Counted from the first letter of the stretch, positions 10,840 through 23,115 are shown. The stretch is 64,000 nucleotides of DNA from Nothopassalora personata (GCA_033816765.1 CM066295.1:2232001-2296000); one strand, 5' to 3'. Notes: generated by a model not told the origin, from the letters alone. Numbers and translations: made by a program.

Positions 10840-11581
10840 TCAGCCCAAGGTCTTCATCTTCTTCTTCTTGCCCTTGGCCTCACCACCCTGCTTCTTCTGA
10901 AAGTCCCTCCAGCTACCAATTCTCTCATCCCGGGTCTTCTCCCAATCTTGCTCATGCTCTCTCTTTCGCTTCCGCTCCGCCAGCTCCGCATCCTCCTTCT
11001 GCTGCTGTCTACCCTCTTCCCTCATCTGTGCCTTCAACTGTCTCTGCCGTCGAGCCTCGTTGTCCGCCAGGACGAACTTGACCTTATCCTTCCATGCCTT
11101 CATGAACTCTACATCCGGATCTTTCACCTCCTCGCTGTCTGTTGTGAGTTTGCGCTCCCGGATGAGCAGCATACGTGCATCTGCGATTGCTTCGTCGAGG
11201 ATGGGTCGTTGTTTCTCATCGAGTAGGGCTTGGTACGCTTTCGCCAGGCGATCGAAAGCCTCCTGTGCTTGAGGATTTGTGGTCTTGTCGGGATGTATGA
11301 GGAGGGACTTCTTGCGGTATGTCTTCTTGATGTCTTCGTCGGGTACGCCAGGCTGGAGATCGAGGACGTCGTAGCCGTTGGCGCGGAAGGCTTTCATGAT
11401 ACGTTCGATCTCGCTATCCTAGTCCCACGTATTAGCGACAACATATCTCAACGCCATCTGAGATATCTTCTCTGACCTTGTCAAACTCCTTCGACTCCTT
11501 CTCGAGGTTCTGTAGGAAGGCGGCATCCTCGATCTCCTGCTCCTTCTCGAGCTTCTCGAGCTTCTTCTCTGGTTCACCCAT
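10840..11581 (-). CDS. J-domain protein of the DNAJC8/Spf31 type
   Basis: Two exons on the minus strand, 11581-11477 and 11418-10840, split by a 58-bp intron containing a good GCTAATAC branch site, give 227 residues. Exon 1 is an acidic coiled coil (PEKKLEKLEKEQEIEDAAFL). The J domain begins EIERIMKAFRANGYDVLDLQ and has the HPD motif in LLIHPDKTT, which stimulates Hsp70 ATPase. The rest is a long charged helix ending in a lysine tail (KGKKKKMKTLG), a layout shared with DNAJC8 and fission-yeast Spf31, which associate with the spliceosome. An upstream in-frame ATG at 11707 would add 42 unconserved residues, so 11581 is preferred. Confidence 0.85.
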
Positions 11582-12092
11582 GGTCTCGGGATCGGGGGTG
11601 CGCGTAGCAATTGTTTCAGTGGAATCAATGTTCGTGCTCGGTTGACCGTGATCATCAAGCTCGATGCGAGCGCGTCCATCCCAGTGCGAGGGTCTCTGCA
11701 AACCCATGTCTAGCGTTAAAGCTTATCTTATCAGACTTGGCAATTTGGTGAAGTGCACCAGCTGTTTCTTCATCCAATTTCCGCCTTGTATACTTCGACA
11801 TCACTATCTGGTTACGGCGGTCATGAAGGTTGCAGACAAGAATGCGACGTGGTAACAGATCGTATACGCTATCAGCAAGGGTCCGCTTGCGTGTGAACCG
11901 AGAGGCTCAGAAGGTGGAGAAAGTTAATTGCTTGGAAGAGACGAAGCTACATCTAACTCGCAACGGGCAAATTCACGAGGAGCTGATGGAGTGCGAATGT
12001 GGCCATCTTGGACATCGTTGTCGATTTGTGGTGATGAGTGCATTGCGCTGATCGATGATTCTGTACAAATAGTGCTGACTCCCGGTGGACCA
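11582..12092. other. intergenic stretch
   Basis: Promoter side of the J-protein gene and 3' flank of the ABM-barrel gene. No further gene seen. Confidence 0.4.
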
Positions 12093-12554
12093 CTAGATCC
12101 TCTGACGGTCCCAGTCATAACCACCAACAGTCTTCGTGAACACGAGGTAAGGCTCCTTGCCCATGACGCCTTCTTTGTCGCACTCCGACATTAGAGTCTT
12201 GAAGTTCTCGGTCTTGGTGTGCTTGTCAGCGCCTTCGCGGGACGTGTATCTGCAGGACAAGTCAGTGCCAAAGGTTCTGATCTCCCGGAAGGGACATCGA
12301 TACGTCTCGAACATATGCAGTGCTGGCTCCTTCGTATCCAGCTGCTCTGTCATCAGGTAGCGAGGAGTATAATCTTCATTCTTGTGAGTTGCGTTGATGT
12401 GGTCGATCATCAACTCCTTGAGCTTCAACGAGTATCAGTGTCAAGTATTATTTGTGGAAGACACGCATCAGCTTACTCTATTCAACTTGCCTGGCGCTGG
12501 ATACAAGATTGCAAAGATGTGCGTTTCTTCTGGGTTCTTGAGGACGGAAGACAT
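12093..12554 (-). CDS. ABM-superfamily (dimeric alpha/beta barrel) protein
   Basis: Two exons, 12554-12477 and 12422-12093, joined across a 54-bp intron (GTAAGC donor), give 135 residues. The N-terminal strand EETHIFAILYPAPGKLNRLK and the later blocks PALHMFETY and KTENFKTLM fit a ferredoxin-like antibiotic-biosynthesis-monooxygenase fold with two half-domains. Fungal proteins of this kind are often cofactor-free oxygenases or small dimerising enzymes in catabolism; the substrate cannot be told. The C-terminus reads KEPYLVFTKTVGGYDWDRQRI. The start was chosen because it begins the first barrel strand. It stands alone, with no obvious pathway partner. Confidence 0.72.
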
Positions 12555-13338
12555 CGTTGTATTGTTCGCTGTAATGTGCTTCGTTAATGTCGCCAAATTG
12601 CCGATTCGTGAACGAGTAAAAATATTTATGTATCTTCCTTCCCGATCCGGATAGAAGGAACCATATTCTTCTGGCTGTAGAGGGGAAATAATGCAGGTAC
12701 GCGGATGACATCATGGCTATATAGCTCGATCAAGTAAGTGGGAACGAGCTAAAGCTAAATGCAGACATTTCTGAAGTCTTCATGAGCATGAACAACATAA
12801 TCTAGAATGCTGCTGAAGAGGCAGGTGAGTAGGTGATGGTCAGGAGACGCCAAGACCTGATGGCAGTTGTACTTTATCAGATGCAGCGGAGCCGCTGACA
12901 ATGTTCATGGTCACTCGGGACCACCTGCTATTGTACCTGGAATCAACAGATTGTAGAGCATGGCTAGGCGTATTTGAGGCGAGGGACATTGAGGCAAGTC
13001 GTGATGATGGATGTCGACATGCCAATAGTATCGCTTGTGCAGTCGGCAGCATGTGTGCAGCTGCTACTGCATGAGAAGCTAAGTAAAGATCGTTATCCAC
13101 CTCGCCTACTGATCTATGCTGTTTGTGGCGAACCTTAGCCATCTGATCTCTTGCAGCGGACTCGTAGCCTCTTCAACGCAAATACCATAATGGACTCCCG
13201 GAAAGATGATACGTACCTGGTAGTTATGCGATGACTTCTAGCGTGCTCGCCGACACGTGTGGGTGCGCTGGAGGCAAGGTCACGGTGGTCAGAGGAAGCC
13301 TCGTGGCGTAGAGAGCTCATCCATCAGTAGTCTTAATC
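12555..13338. other. intergenic stretch
   Basis: No supported gene. A minus-strand frame at 12840-13142 lacks any conserved feature and is not called. Confidence 0.35.
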
Positions 13339-14400
13339 CTACCATAGCTCCTGCTCCTCCATCTGCCGCGACTGCAGTTTCGGCTTCAACAACAGTGTCG
13401 TCCAGGGTGATATTGGGAGCAGTGTTGTGAAGTGGCGACTGATCATCACGATCTTCGCACTCAGTAGGTAGTTCCCCCTTTTCTCGCTCCATAGGCTGCT
13501 AATTGGCGACTGATGACCAGCATCTTGCGGCCGAGTCGGCGGGCCCCTTCTTCCCGAATATCCGTCATTTGACAGATCCTGGTTTGCTGCCTCGTCGGCG
13601 ATTTCGCGTTGGATGACGAGCCGCCTCAGGGAGGAAGCAAGCTCGCGCAATAGGGCAGCATGAGCGTCCGGTGTGCGAAGTTGATGGGTATCGGGATCGT
13701 AAGAGAGAGAGGCGATAATCCCACTGGCCATGGCGATGCCGCACGCAAGGAGCTTAGCCTTGAGCTCAGATTCCTTCAAAGTCCATCCCTCCTCTCGGAA
13801 ACCAGTCGAGTCCTCGAGGCATTCGGAGATTGGCTCAACAAACTGCCCTCTTCGTTCCTCGAGACACCTGATGGAGAACTTCTTCTCATTCTCGTCCCTC
13901 CTTTCCTTCGATACTTTCTTGCGAACTCCCTCGTACACGGCGAAGCGCGTCTGAGCAGATCCGCTCCTCGGTGCAATTCTCTACCCAAGGTTGAGTCTCT
14001 TTTCATTCGCATCAGAGTCGCGGACCGCGAAGATGAATGCGCCGTTGTTGAGCACAAGTACATGTTGAGGATCATTGTGCTCGAAAGCAGCTCTCTGGTC
14101 CTTGACACGAAGGCTTTTGGCCAACGCTCCAGGTGCTGGAGATCTGGGGGCAAAACAGGATCCAGGAGATGATCGGTATCTTTTTGCACGCTTGAGTTCC
14201 CGAGGTGGAGAAGATGATCACACCGAGTCCGTGCGTGCACGCTTCGAGGTGGATGTGCTTCCCCGGCTCGCCGAACGTGTCGAAATCGCTAGTGTGGTGC
14301 TGGCGGTGGTTCGAGAGGGTGACGGTGATGATATTGCTGGATTTTGTTGATGGTGATGTCTTGAAAAGTTGTTGTTGAGAGGTTTGTACTGGCAAGTGTC
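13339..14400 (-). pseudogene. orphan protein gene with two in-frame nonsense codons
   Basis: One minus-strand frame reads naturally from about 14390 to 13339 but is cut by TGA at 14218-14220 and TAG at 13981-13983. Between and around the stops it has Ser/Arg-rich, then helical, then charged sequence (for example SLRVKDQRAAFEHND, HVLVLNNGAFIFAVRD, FVEPISECLEDSTGF). Both stops are one C-to-T step from CGA and CAG. Candidate introns over them would shift the frame. Near 13475, in a run of A and G, the natural frame changes again to one that runs to 13289. No known domain was recognised. A multi-exon gene misread by me is the main alternative. Confidence 0.4.
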
Positions 14401-14559
14401 CTAGAATGGCGGAATAAGGTTTACACTAAAGAGGCATCAAGCGATGACTAATCACATGTGATTGCGTTCCTCGCGGCAGCACCTCGTGCGACTGGTGGAG
14501 ACATCACTCGCTGTCACGATCCGCTGGCCATTGACAGTGTTACGTGCAAACTGCTACCG

Positions 14560-15010
14560 TACCTAATGACTATAGTACTGACTCTGCATTTTAATGTTAG
14601 TATAACTTTGTTCTACGTTATATAACGCGCCGTAACTCTCCTTCTCTCTCGTAAAAGATAGTACTAGATAGCTGTGTAAAATCTTATGTATTACTATAAT
14701 ATACTAATATAGATAAGGTACTAGGAATTAGTTGTAGATACCTATTCTAGTGGTTTTGGTATAGTCAAAAAAGGGAGGACCTCGATAAAGAAGCGGTCGC
14801 GGCCGACTAGGGAGAGTTAGTATGGGAGGCGCTATCTCTACAGTAGAGGAGAGCGAGGTAGTCGTCTATATTCTAGGTAGGAGGCATCCTAATATTATGT
14901 TAGTAGAAATGTAGTCATATGTGCTTATAGTCTGCGGTATAAGGTCGTACTATAGAGCTACGCAATCTTAGTCTAGACCTGCGCTGACGAGATCTGCAAT
15001 CTCATCTACA
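14560..15010. repeat. TA-rich, RIP-like tract
   Basis: Strikingly rich in TA steps (for example tactataatatactaatata near 14695) compared with the gene-rich flanks, and dense in stops in all frames. This is the look of old repeats hit by repeat-induced point mutation. No terminal repeats or element proteins can be read. Confidence 0.5.
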
Positions 15011-16517
15011 CAGCTCGTGTCGAGCCTCGCACCATCACTGCGACTTGGAGAGTACCTTACCTCCTTCACATTGACCGACTTTCACGCAAGCAATACGCCA
15101 CGTCTTACTTTTCGACTTTCATTTTCTTGCTAGATCCGTCCAGTAGCGCCGTTCAGTGCTCTCATGTCGAGGCGCGGTGGCTGGCCAGTCTCGATGATGA
15201 TCACCTACACTTGATCCTGGCCATCAAGTACGTTGGCAATTTGACACCGAATCTCCTCCAAACCATACGTTGGAGCAACGCCGTAACTTTGACTGTAACG
15301 AGGGAGATGCTGCATATGAGAAGGGAGCTGAAATTGGCGTGATCAGCGTCAGTGCAGCAGCTCAGCTTCGTGGTGGGATGAGTATTCATGCTAATGAGAA
15401 GGCCGGGGAGATGATGATAGACTATGGGAGAGCGCTACATAGATCAGATGGTAGGGCCTACAAGGCAACTATTTGGTGGCAGCTATTGTGTGGGATGGGT
15501 TCTGCAATATGCTGAGCCGAGTAGTGTCAGGCCTGACATGTGATTAGCCATAGTGTCGTCTACTTCCCATGAAACGAAAGCCGGAATATTTGTGTACTAA
15601 AATGTTCGACCGAATGTCATGTGCCGGTCCACATTCTGCGCTCAAGCACCATCGCCGCAACATTCAATCTTAAAGACCTTTCCGTTTCACATCTTCCTCA
15701 TCAGCGATAATGATATGACTAGAATCCGAGCCGCAAAGCACACTCACGAGATGCTATGACATTAACGACATCCATTTCATCAATATACTGCAGCTCACCA
15801 CCTGATCGTGGCTATTCAAACATTCCCAAAGCCAGCAGTCTAAAGACCAGTAGCTCAGCGCCTCTTCAATATCCCCGAGATGGTACGCGACCTCCTGCGC
15901 CATCTCCCAAGCCGCCAAGTCATCCGTCTCCGCCGCCTGAACAAGCCCACCAAGAAGGCTGTCGAAGAGTACCCGACCTCCGCGACCACATGGAAGCGGA
16001 TCTCATGTGCCTTATGCCCTGCAAGCCACTCCATCAGGGCATTTATCCACCGCTCCTCGTCCCACGAAGCCTTTTCGTTGCGAAGAAGTGCGATGACCCA
16101 AGGGAGATGTGATTGACGATTGAGCTTTTGCGAAGGCTGGTCCAGTCAAATTGGCGAGACCCATCACGACCTCGCGAAGTACAACGCCGAGAAGAACATC
16201 ATTGTCACCACCATGTACAGCTAACGCGAGTTACATAAGCTCCTTCACGAGACCGATTTGTCTGAGCACGACACCACAGTTCTTCCTGAGCCCGTCGCAG
16301 CGCGCTCAAGTAGCGATCCGAAGGATTACTATGGCTGTTGGGCGATCGTGCATGCAGATTACGGCAGCTGGCGTGTCGATGGCTAGGAGCGAGTAGTTTG
16401 GCTTGACGAATACGATAGGGTTGTCCACTGATGGGAAGTGTGCTTCGAGTTTCGAATGGCCAATACCAGCTTGCGGTCGGGGGACAGCCGGTGACAAGGA
16501 CCGGAGAGCTTTCATGT
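15011..16517. other. gene-poor interval with a possible F-box fragment
   Basis: The plus-strand frame at 15880-16116 reads MVRDLLRHLPSRQVIRLRRL followed by NKPTKKAVEE, preceded in another frame by residues like NIPE, which resembles the start of an F-box domain. It stops soon afterwards and no leucine-rich or other C-terminal part was found. It is listed as a possible truncated F-box gene only. The rest of the interval has no recognisable gene. Confidence 0.3.
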
Positions 16518-18257
16518 CTATAAAAAGCTGATTAGTGTCTCTAGCATTTCCTTCGTATCTTCATCCTCTATCTCCAGTCCATCTTTCTGCTCCTCCAGTG
16601 ATTCGCGAATTGAAGTCAGATCACCAAGTTCGGATGTGGCTATGCGCCTTATCTCCGGGTCTTCAGCAATGAGCCAAGCCAACACGACACTGACCATCTG
16701 CAAGCAGAAGAGCCCACCATCGAGGCGTCTGGAGAACCACTCTGCTTCTCGCTCCTCCACCTCATCTGCGTCCAGGCCCTTTCGTTCATCTTTGATGGCT
16801 TGGTCAACAATTGCGACCTTCGAGGCGTAGTCTTTGCGCAGCTTTAGCAGCTTCGTGATCTTGTCGTAGCTTTTCTCTGAGAACTTCGCAAGTGTTCGTA
16901 TCCTCGGGGCTGACTCTCCTGGTAACAGTCGAAGAAGTGCTGAAAAGATGCCAAGTAGGTGCTCGGTCGTGTTGTGGTCGCTCTTCTTCATGAAGAGACT
17001 GAACAGTGTCTTCAATCCAGCTGCCTGAATTATCGTCTCGCATACCGATGTTGCTTCATGACCCTGACCGCCGACTGCATGATCCAATACACGAAGTGCT
17101 CGCTGCGAAATATTCTTCGCGCCTTCCTTGAGCATGATGAGCATGAGCTCAACACCCTCGGCTGCCACGAACTTTGATTTGCCCTCTGCTTCATCCACGA
17201 CACACGTCAAGGCGTCAAAGACGTTCTCCACATATTCTTCCTCATGACTGTCCTTCTGTGGGTCGCGTCTTCGGTATGCCGCAAGGACCTGCAGGAAGAG
17301 GTCGACACCATCGATATCAACTGCGAGTCGCTTCCGTAGGATCGGGCTCGACTGAAGTAAGACCTGGAGCACTTCTGCTGCATACTGCTTGTTCTGGCCC
17401 AGAGGCTTCTCCGGCTTGCCTATTCGCTCACATAGCCAATTCAGCACCTTCTCTTGCCCGATCTTCTCCGCGACAGACTGTTGTCCTCCCAGATTCTCCA
17501 GCACCGCCAGACTGTGGTACACTCCACTGCGATCTGTTTCGTTCTCTTCATCAAGTCTCGCAAGATTACTCAGCAGCAGCTCCAACAGATCTGCCTCGAG
17601 TAACGCATCCACCAGCTTGTCCCACTGCTCTTGCTCCGCCTGCACGTCCTCAGCTAGCAGCTCAGAAACGATCTCGATCGCACCGATAGCGATATCTGTA
17701 TTCTCGTGTGCCAGTAGTCCCACCAAACTGCTTACTGCCGATTCTGCTTCCGCGAACTCGCCGTAAAGCTCGGGATGCTCACTCAACAGACTCCAGCTCT
17801 TGATCTCAGCATCCAGGTCCGCTTCTGAGTCTATGAACTTAGCAGGCTCAGCCTCATACCGGGCGCGCAGTTCGGCATTCTTCTTCACTTTCTTCTCGAA
17901 CGTTGTGCACAGTCGCCTTAGCCATGCCGAGTCGATCTTCTCTTCCTGGTACACGTCTTCTCCATCTTGCTCGTCGATGTAATTGAGCGCTTCCGACGTA
18001 TCGTTACTCATGCCAGTACCAAAGAAACGCCCTTCCTCGTCGTCGCCCTCGTCATCTGGCGGTAGCTCGGGTCCAGCCTCTTGGTCATCGTCCTCATCAT
18101 CCTCTACCGAAGCGTGGTTGCCGTTGCCATTGGGTGAAGAAGTTGCTGTGAGTTTGGTCGCTTTGTACGCTGCATCTGCGTCAGGCACTTCGAGCTTTCG
18201 TTTATGTGAGGCGGTCGTTAAGTTGGGCTTGCGGAAGAGCTCGTCGACGCTGGTCAT
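16518..18257 (-). CDS. CTNNBL1: beta-catenin-like protein 1 homologue (armadillo-repeat spliceosome factor)
   Basis: A single exon of 579 residues, close to the length of animal CTNNBL1. The N-terminus carries a basic KRKLE motif and a long acidic stretch (about 50-100). The rest is an all-helical armadillo-type fold, including DSAWLRRLCTTFEKKVKKNA, VYHSLAVLENLGGQQSVAEK and NKQYAAEVLQVLLQSSP, which match the family. CTNNBL1 binds the Prp19/CDC5L complex and acts in nuclear pre-mRNA splicing; its fission-yeast relative is also nuclear. The start ATG at 18257 precedes MTSVDELFRKP, a normal beginning for this family. No introns or breaks were seen. Confidence 0.92.
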   Translation of the reverse strand: MTSVDELFRKPNLTTASHKRKLEVPDADAAYKATKLTATSSPNGNGNHASVEDDEDDDQEAGPELPPDDEGDDEEGRFFGTGMSNDTSEALNYIDEQDGEDVYQEEKIDSAWLRRLCTTFEKKVKKNAELRARYEAEPAKFIDSEADLDAEIKSWSLLSEHPELYGEFAEAESAVSSLVGLLAHENTDIAIGAIEIVSELLAEDVQAEQEQWDKLVDALLEADLLELLLSNLARLDEENETDRSGVYHSLAVLENLGGQQSVAEKIGQEKVLNWLCERIGKPEKPLGQNKQYAAEVLQVLLQSSPILRKRLAVDIDGVDLFLQVLAAYRRRDPQKDSHEEEYVENVFDALTCVVDEAEGKSKFVAAEGVELMLIMLKEGAKNISQRALRVLDHAVGGQGHEATSVCETIIQAAGLKTLFSLFMKKSDHNTTEHLLGIFSALLRLLPGESAPRIRTLAKFSEKSYDKITKLLKLRKDYASKVAIVDQAIKDERKGLDADEVEEREAEWFSRRLDGGLFCLQMVSVVLAWLIAEDPEIRRIATSELGDLTSIRESLEEQKDGLEIEDEDTKEMLETLISFL

Positions 18258-19543
18258 GTTGTGGATGTCGTTGTCGCGTCAGTAGCACCCTCGCACAGCA
18301 GCAAGTAGGTAGCTTTGCGAGTTGGATGTTCAGGTCGAGTTCGAAGCAAAACACTAGCCCCGGCATAAAGTTCTGGCGGGCCGCATCATTCTTGCAGCGC
18401 ACGTCCATCAAAACTTGAATCACAGTCGTTGCTTCACTTCATCAGTACAACTGCCATCACATGCAAACCTCGTCCATGCTGCCAATCCGTTTTGATTCTC
18501 CTTACAACGAACGAGAATATCAGGAGTGCAAAGGGTTCAGAGACGGCGGTATATATCTGAATCAGCCATGCTTGAGTTCGAAAGATGCGATTGAAGAGCG
18601 GTGGTTAAATTGCGCGATCGACCCGCTAACACGTCAAACCCGCACTACTTGGCTGCGTGAGGATGGCGAGGTGTACCATGTAGTCATCGCTTGACGGAAC
18701 ACCTAGTATGGAAGAGTATAGCCAGATGTCCTCGGTGGAACCACCGGGGCGTGTCGTCATGAGAACGAGGTACTGTGCAGCGACGGGGCAGCGTCATCTT
18801 GACGCAGTGTCCGTCAGCCTTAAAGCCAAATAAGAACCTGTTGGCGCTGACACCGCCCCAATGTCAATGGCAGAGCTGTCAGAGGCTTCACAAAAGCCTG
18901 ATCGGACCACAGACAGGCATGGCAAGTCACAGCAAACAGCATGAAATCTTGGTTGGTCCTCACGGATATTTGTGCAACCTGAACATGGTCCCATGAACGG
19001 CGCAACCAAAGTCAAGGACTCTTGCATGTGCTCAGGATCGTCCTAATGCGGAAAGATGTGATGTGAAGCGTGCCAAGAGAATTCAATCAGTCTCGCGCGG
19101 GCTTTAAGCATATGTAGTTCGTATACGCGACTAGATGGTAGAGTCGGCACTGACCCGACATTCTTGACTGCGAGCGGACAATGATGATCGTAAGTAGAGT
19201 GACTGACACGTATAGCTGGGCTCGACTGACAGGCTTGAAATGAGTGTCCGTTTATCTTCGCTTATCTTGCGAGGTGAGTCTCGGAGAGCCTGATTCCAGC
19301 TCTGATGCAGCGCGAGCAGTGATGTGTGCTTCTATGTAGCTCTTCTGGTACACGACAGGGCTTGGCTGTATGTATATACGTCGTGCGCGTGTGCGGTTGT
19401 TCGACAGGCACAGGATTTGTGGTGGCTCGGGATCCGAAACCTTGTTGCACGTGCCCCCACCATCGCTTGGACCACGTTACAGACCTTCATGGCAGTTGCC
19501 GATTACGATAGCAACCTTTTGCACCACCACCTCAGGCATCGCG
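18258..19543. other. intergenic stretch, 1.3 kb
   Basis: Contains the CTNNBL1 promoter and the upstream region of the permease. The open frame at 18461-18694 (77 codons) has no recognisable similarity and is not called. Nothing else seen. Confidence 0.4.
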
Positions 19544-21290
19544 ATGGTCCGCCCACCCTCTTCGCCGGAACAACAATCGAAAGACCTGAACCTGCCACTT
19601 CTGCCACCGTCCTCGCAGGACGCCATCGTACTCGGTGACAACAGCTCAGCCCCGCCGGCGGAAGAGAGATATGTTGACCCTCAAGAAACAAGTCACCCAG
19701 GACTGGGCCGTCATCTTGGCCTCTCCTCAACAACACTTCTGATAGCTGGTCGAATCATAGGCACCGGCATCTTCTCCACGCCAGGCGCCATTACGAAAGG
19801 TGTGGGCAGTGTTGGAGCAGCTTTGTTGTTATGGACCCTTGGCCTCTTCATCGCTTTCTCTGGCTTGATGGTTTGGCTTGAGCTTGGGTGCATGATTCCT
19901 CGGTCTGGTGGTGAAAAGGTCTACTTGGAAGCTGCGTATCAGCGGCCCAAGTTGTTGGCGACGACAGTTTTCGCTTTTCAGGCTATTTTGCTTGGCTTCT
20001 CTGGTACGGGACGAACCGCATCGATGGCATGTTGAGACTGATCCTTTGCTCGCAGCCAACGGATGCATCATCTTTGCGCAATACATGCTCATCGCCGCTG
20101 GGCACACTGCGACGGAATGGCAGAAGCGAGGTATTGCTATCGCTGTGATCTCTTTCGTTACTGTCCTACATACAGTCTTTCCGACATGGGGTGTACGTGG
20201 CATGAACATTGTTAGTCTAATCAAGATTGGTACACTGCTGTTCATTGTGGTCACTGGGTGGGTCGTTCTCGGAGGCGGTACCCCCAGAGTCCACGATCCT
20301 CACGCCAGTTTCCAACAACCTTTCAAGAATACTAGTGGAAGTGGTCATCAGTGGGCGATAGCTTTGTGAGTTGACCTCGACACATAAGTAATACATTTCT
20401 TGTACTGATAGCGTTCCAGATTCAAGGTGCTGAACTCTTACCAAGGCTGGTCAAATGCTGCCTACGTTGTCGATGAGATCAAACACCCCGTCCGAACGCT
20501 CAAGATCGCCGGGCCTCTTGGTCTTGGTATATGCGGCGCTTGTTTCATATTCGCCAACATTTCATACTTCTCCGCCGCGACCCCTGAAGAAGTCTCCCAG
20601 AGCGGACAAACGGTTGCCTCACTCTTCATGAAGAACGTCTTCGGGTCCACTGCGCAGAAAGTCCTCAGCGCACTCATAGCCATGTCAGCCTTCGGAAACG
20701 TCATGACTGTCACATTTGCTCAATCACGAGTGAACCAAGAACTGGCGAAGGAAGGCGTCATCCCTGCTTCTCGCTTCTGGGCATCGAGCTGGCCATTCGG
20801 ATCGCCATCTTCTGGACTCTTGCTGCATTGGATACCCAGCTTCATTGTCATCGTCGCGATTCCTTTCGGTGACGCATACAACTTTATCCTCGACCTCGAG
20901 GGCTACCCGCTCAGCATCATCAACTTCTTTGTTGTTGTCGGATTCTTCTGGCTGCGCCAATCTCGTCCCGAGCTTAGACGACCATTCCGCTGCTGGTTAC
21001 CTATAGCGGCTTTCTATCTTTGCGCCCAAGTTTTCTTGATCGTGGCTCCATTCTTGCGCCCACCTGGCGGCAAGGGAGACACGAGCCTTCCATACTGGCT
21101 CTTTGCGGTGGTCGGAATCTTGATCCTGCTAGCAGGAGTCGCATACTGGGCTTTTCGGTATAAGATTATGCCACCTACAGGTACATATCACCTTGGACTG
21201 GCCAGAGGTGCATTCTCTAACAACAATACGACTGTTCGCTACCAGAGTATTCGGAGCTCGAATGAGGAAGAACGTTCGAGCTTGGAGTAG
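19544..21290 (+). CDS. MUP1-type amino-acid (methionine) permease
   Basis: Three exons, 19544-20003, 20056-20365 and 20420-21290 (introns 52 and 54 bp), give 546 residues. The N-terminal tail is followed by LSSTTLLIAGRIIGTGIFST, the first-helix signature of APC-superfamily permeases, and about twelve hydrophobic segments. The blocks VLNSYQGWSNAAYVVDEIKH and FGNVMTVTFAQSRVNQELAK are typical of fungal high- and low-affinity methionine permeases of the MUP1/MUP3 group at the plasma membrane. Substrate is inferred: methionine or another neutral amino acid. It sits head-to-tail against the convergent M20 amidohydrolase, 67 bp apart, at the left border of the proposed biosynthetic cluster. Confidence 0.85.
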
Positions 21291-21357
21291 GCCACGGGTG
21301 TATCCGGATGACGATATCAAATCGCATTCTGTTGGCACGCGGGGCCGAGCCCGTCAG

Positions 21358-22731
21358 CTATCGAGAGGCTTTGTCGTTCTCGAAAGCATCCTGGGCCGAG
21401 GAATACAGCCTGTGGTCAACAAGAAGGTCCCAGCCAGTCATAGCCATTGCTTGCCCGGATTTCATTATCCTATCATGCGCCTCCGTGGTCCCAGCCGCCT
21501 TGGTGAATCCTGGCGTGTGGTTCTTGGATCCATCATCCACCGGAATGCCAATGACAGCATGAAGGGCAGGTAATACATACGAAACATTCCCCTGATCTGT
21601 CGCTGCAGCAATATGGCCTTGATACTCCAGTATCTGGATACCATTCGACTCCATGTGCTGATGGAAAGAGCGGCAAAGAGGCTTATTCATGCGCAGATCT
21701 GCGTACCCAGCTTTCTCTTCAATCTTCAACTTACAGCCAGTGGCCATCGCACCAGCCTCCATGCATCGACTGACTCTATCCGCGAGAGCTTTAGCGTCTC
21801 GGATGGTAGTACTCCTCGCGGTATATTCAATCCTTGTCGAAGCTGGGATAGCATTGCTGTTGGCCTTCGGCGCCTCAACAATAGCGCCATGGATCCTCTC
21901 AGTTGGGCGAATCTGTTGTCTGAGCATTGAGATGTTGTTGTATGCCGACACTACAGCATCCAGTGCATTTACTCCTTCCCATGGAGATGCACCTGCATGA
22001 GCACCGACACCAGTGTATGTTCCCAGCAAGCTATACGACGCGCCAGACAAGAATCCTGCGGAGCCCAGAACTCCTTGCGGCATGTAATGGGCATCTGACA
22101 TGGGGTGACTGTTTCGTGTCAGTAATTTGTCTCTAGCGACGAAGAATCGTGGGAGCCTCACACCATCAACGACACATCCACCATCTCATATGCTCCAGCT
22201 TTGAGGAGGTCAATCTTTCCGCCTCCGTCTTCCTCAGCTGGTGTGCCGAGAAGCTGCACTCGACCTTCGATCTGGAAGTGCTGCAGTGCATGAGCCAGAG
22301 CAAGGAATCCAGTCACGGCAGCTGTGGCGATGAGATTGTGGCCACAAGCATGACCAATGCCTGGGAGGGCATCATACTCTGGATTGAAGTTGATGGTCCT
22401 CTCGCCACTGCCGCTGAAGACTTCGAACGCTGTCTCCAGGCCATAGGCATGTCGCTTCACCCAGTAGCCGAGCTTGTCCAGAAAGTCGCAGATAGTGTCA
22501 TGAGCTTTGTGCTCTTGGTATGCGAGTTCTGGGTTGGAGTGAATCTGTCCATAAGGTGAGTATCACGGCCACTACTTGGAATGGAGAAGTACTAACGTGG
22601 AGATTCAAGGCTCTGAGCTCTGTTTCAAGGCCGTGGACATAATCGTACATCACCTCGCGTACAGCTTCGCTTGACGGTAGCGGCTTGTGACCTCGGGAAC
22701 TCGTCTCGACTTTCTCTTCGATGTCGCCCAT
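21358..22731 (-). CDS. M20-family amidohydrolase/peptidase (PM20D2-like)
   Basis: Three exons, 22731-22597, 22544-22162 and 22108-21358, with introns of 52 and 53 bp, give 422 residues. The metal-site motif NPEYDALPGIGHACGHN and the catalytic-Glu motif LLGTPAEEDGGGKI are intact. The lid domain follows (GVGAHAGASPWEGVNALDAV). Members of this group cleave amide bonds of dipeptides or N-acyl amino acids with two zinc or similar ions in the cytosol. The gene diverges from the sulfotransferase-like gene (384-bp shared upstream region). In a pathway it could remove an acyl group or split a peptide intermediate; that is inference. Start chosen at the ATG before GDIEEKVE. Confidence 0.88.
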
Positions 22732-23115
22732 CTTTCGCCGTTGGTCACTCTCACAACTACTACGGCTTCGATCAACGAGAGGTTTGAGATTGGCAGACGT
22801 GGTGCATGATGGCTGCGTGGAGCACCGAACCTGTGACCAAGCTCCGTGGTCCACTAGTGTGCCACACGTTCGGCTACTGCATGACATACTTCGGTCAAGA
22901 AGTAACAGGTCGAGTCAGCCATGTCACGTCGCTGATCAGCTATGGCGCCGACTTCGGCATTACGCTTCGTATCGACATCTAATGGGATCGATTCGTATCA
23001 TTGCTTTTCGGACAGAGAGAGTTCCTCTTGCTGACTTGTGTCGTTCTTGGACTGTTCCTGGCCCATATTATCGTCACCTGAGAAATTCATGCTTTTCAAC
23101 GAGCCACACCACATT
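22732..23115. promoter_or_regulatory. shared divergent upstream region
   Basis: 384 bp between the start codons of the M20 gene (minus) and the sulfotransferase-like gene (plus). No specific binding motif can be assigned by eye. Confidence 0.4.

Noticed and set aside
18461..18694. 77-codon plus-strand frame
   Set aside because: No similarity, no signal peptide or domain; cannot be told from chance.
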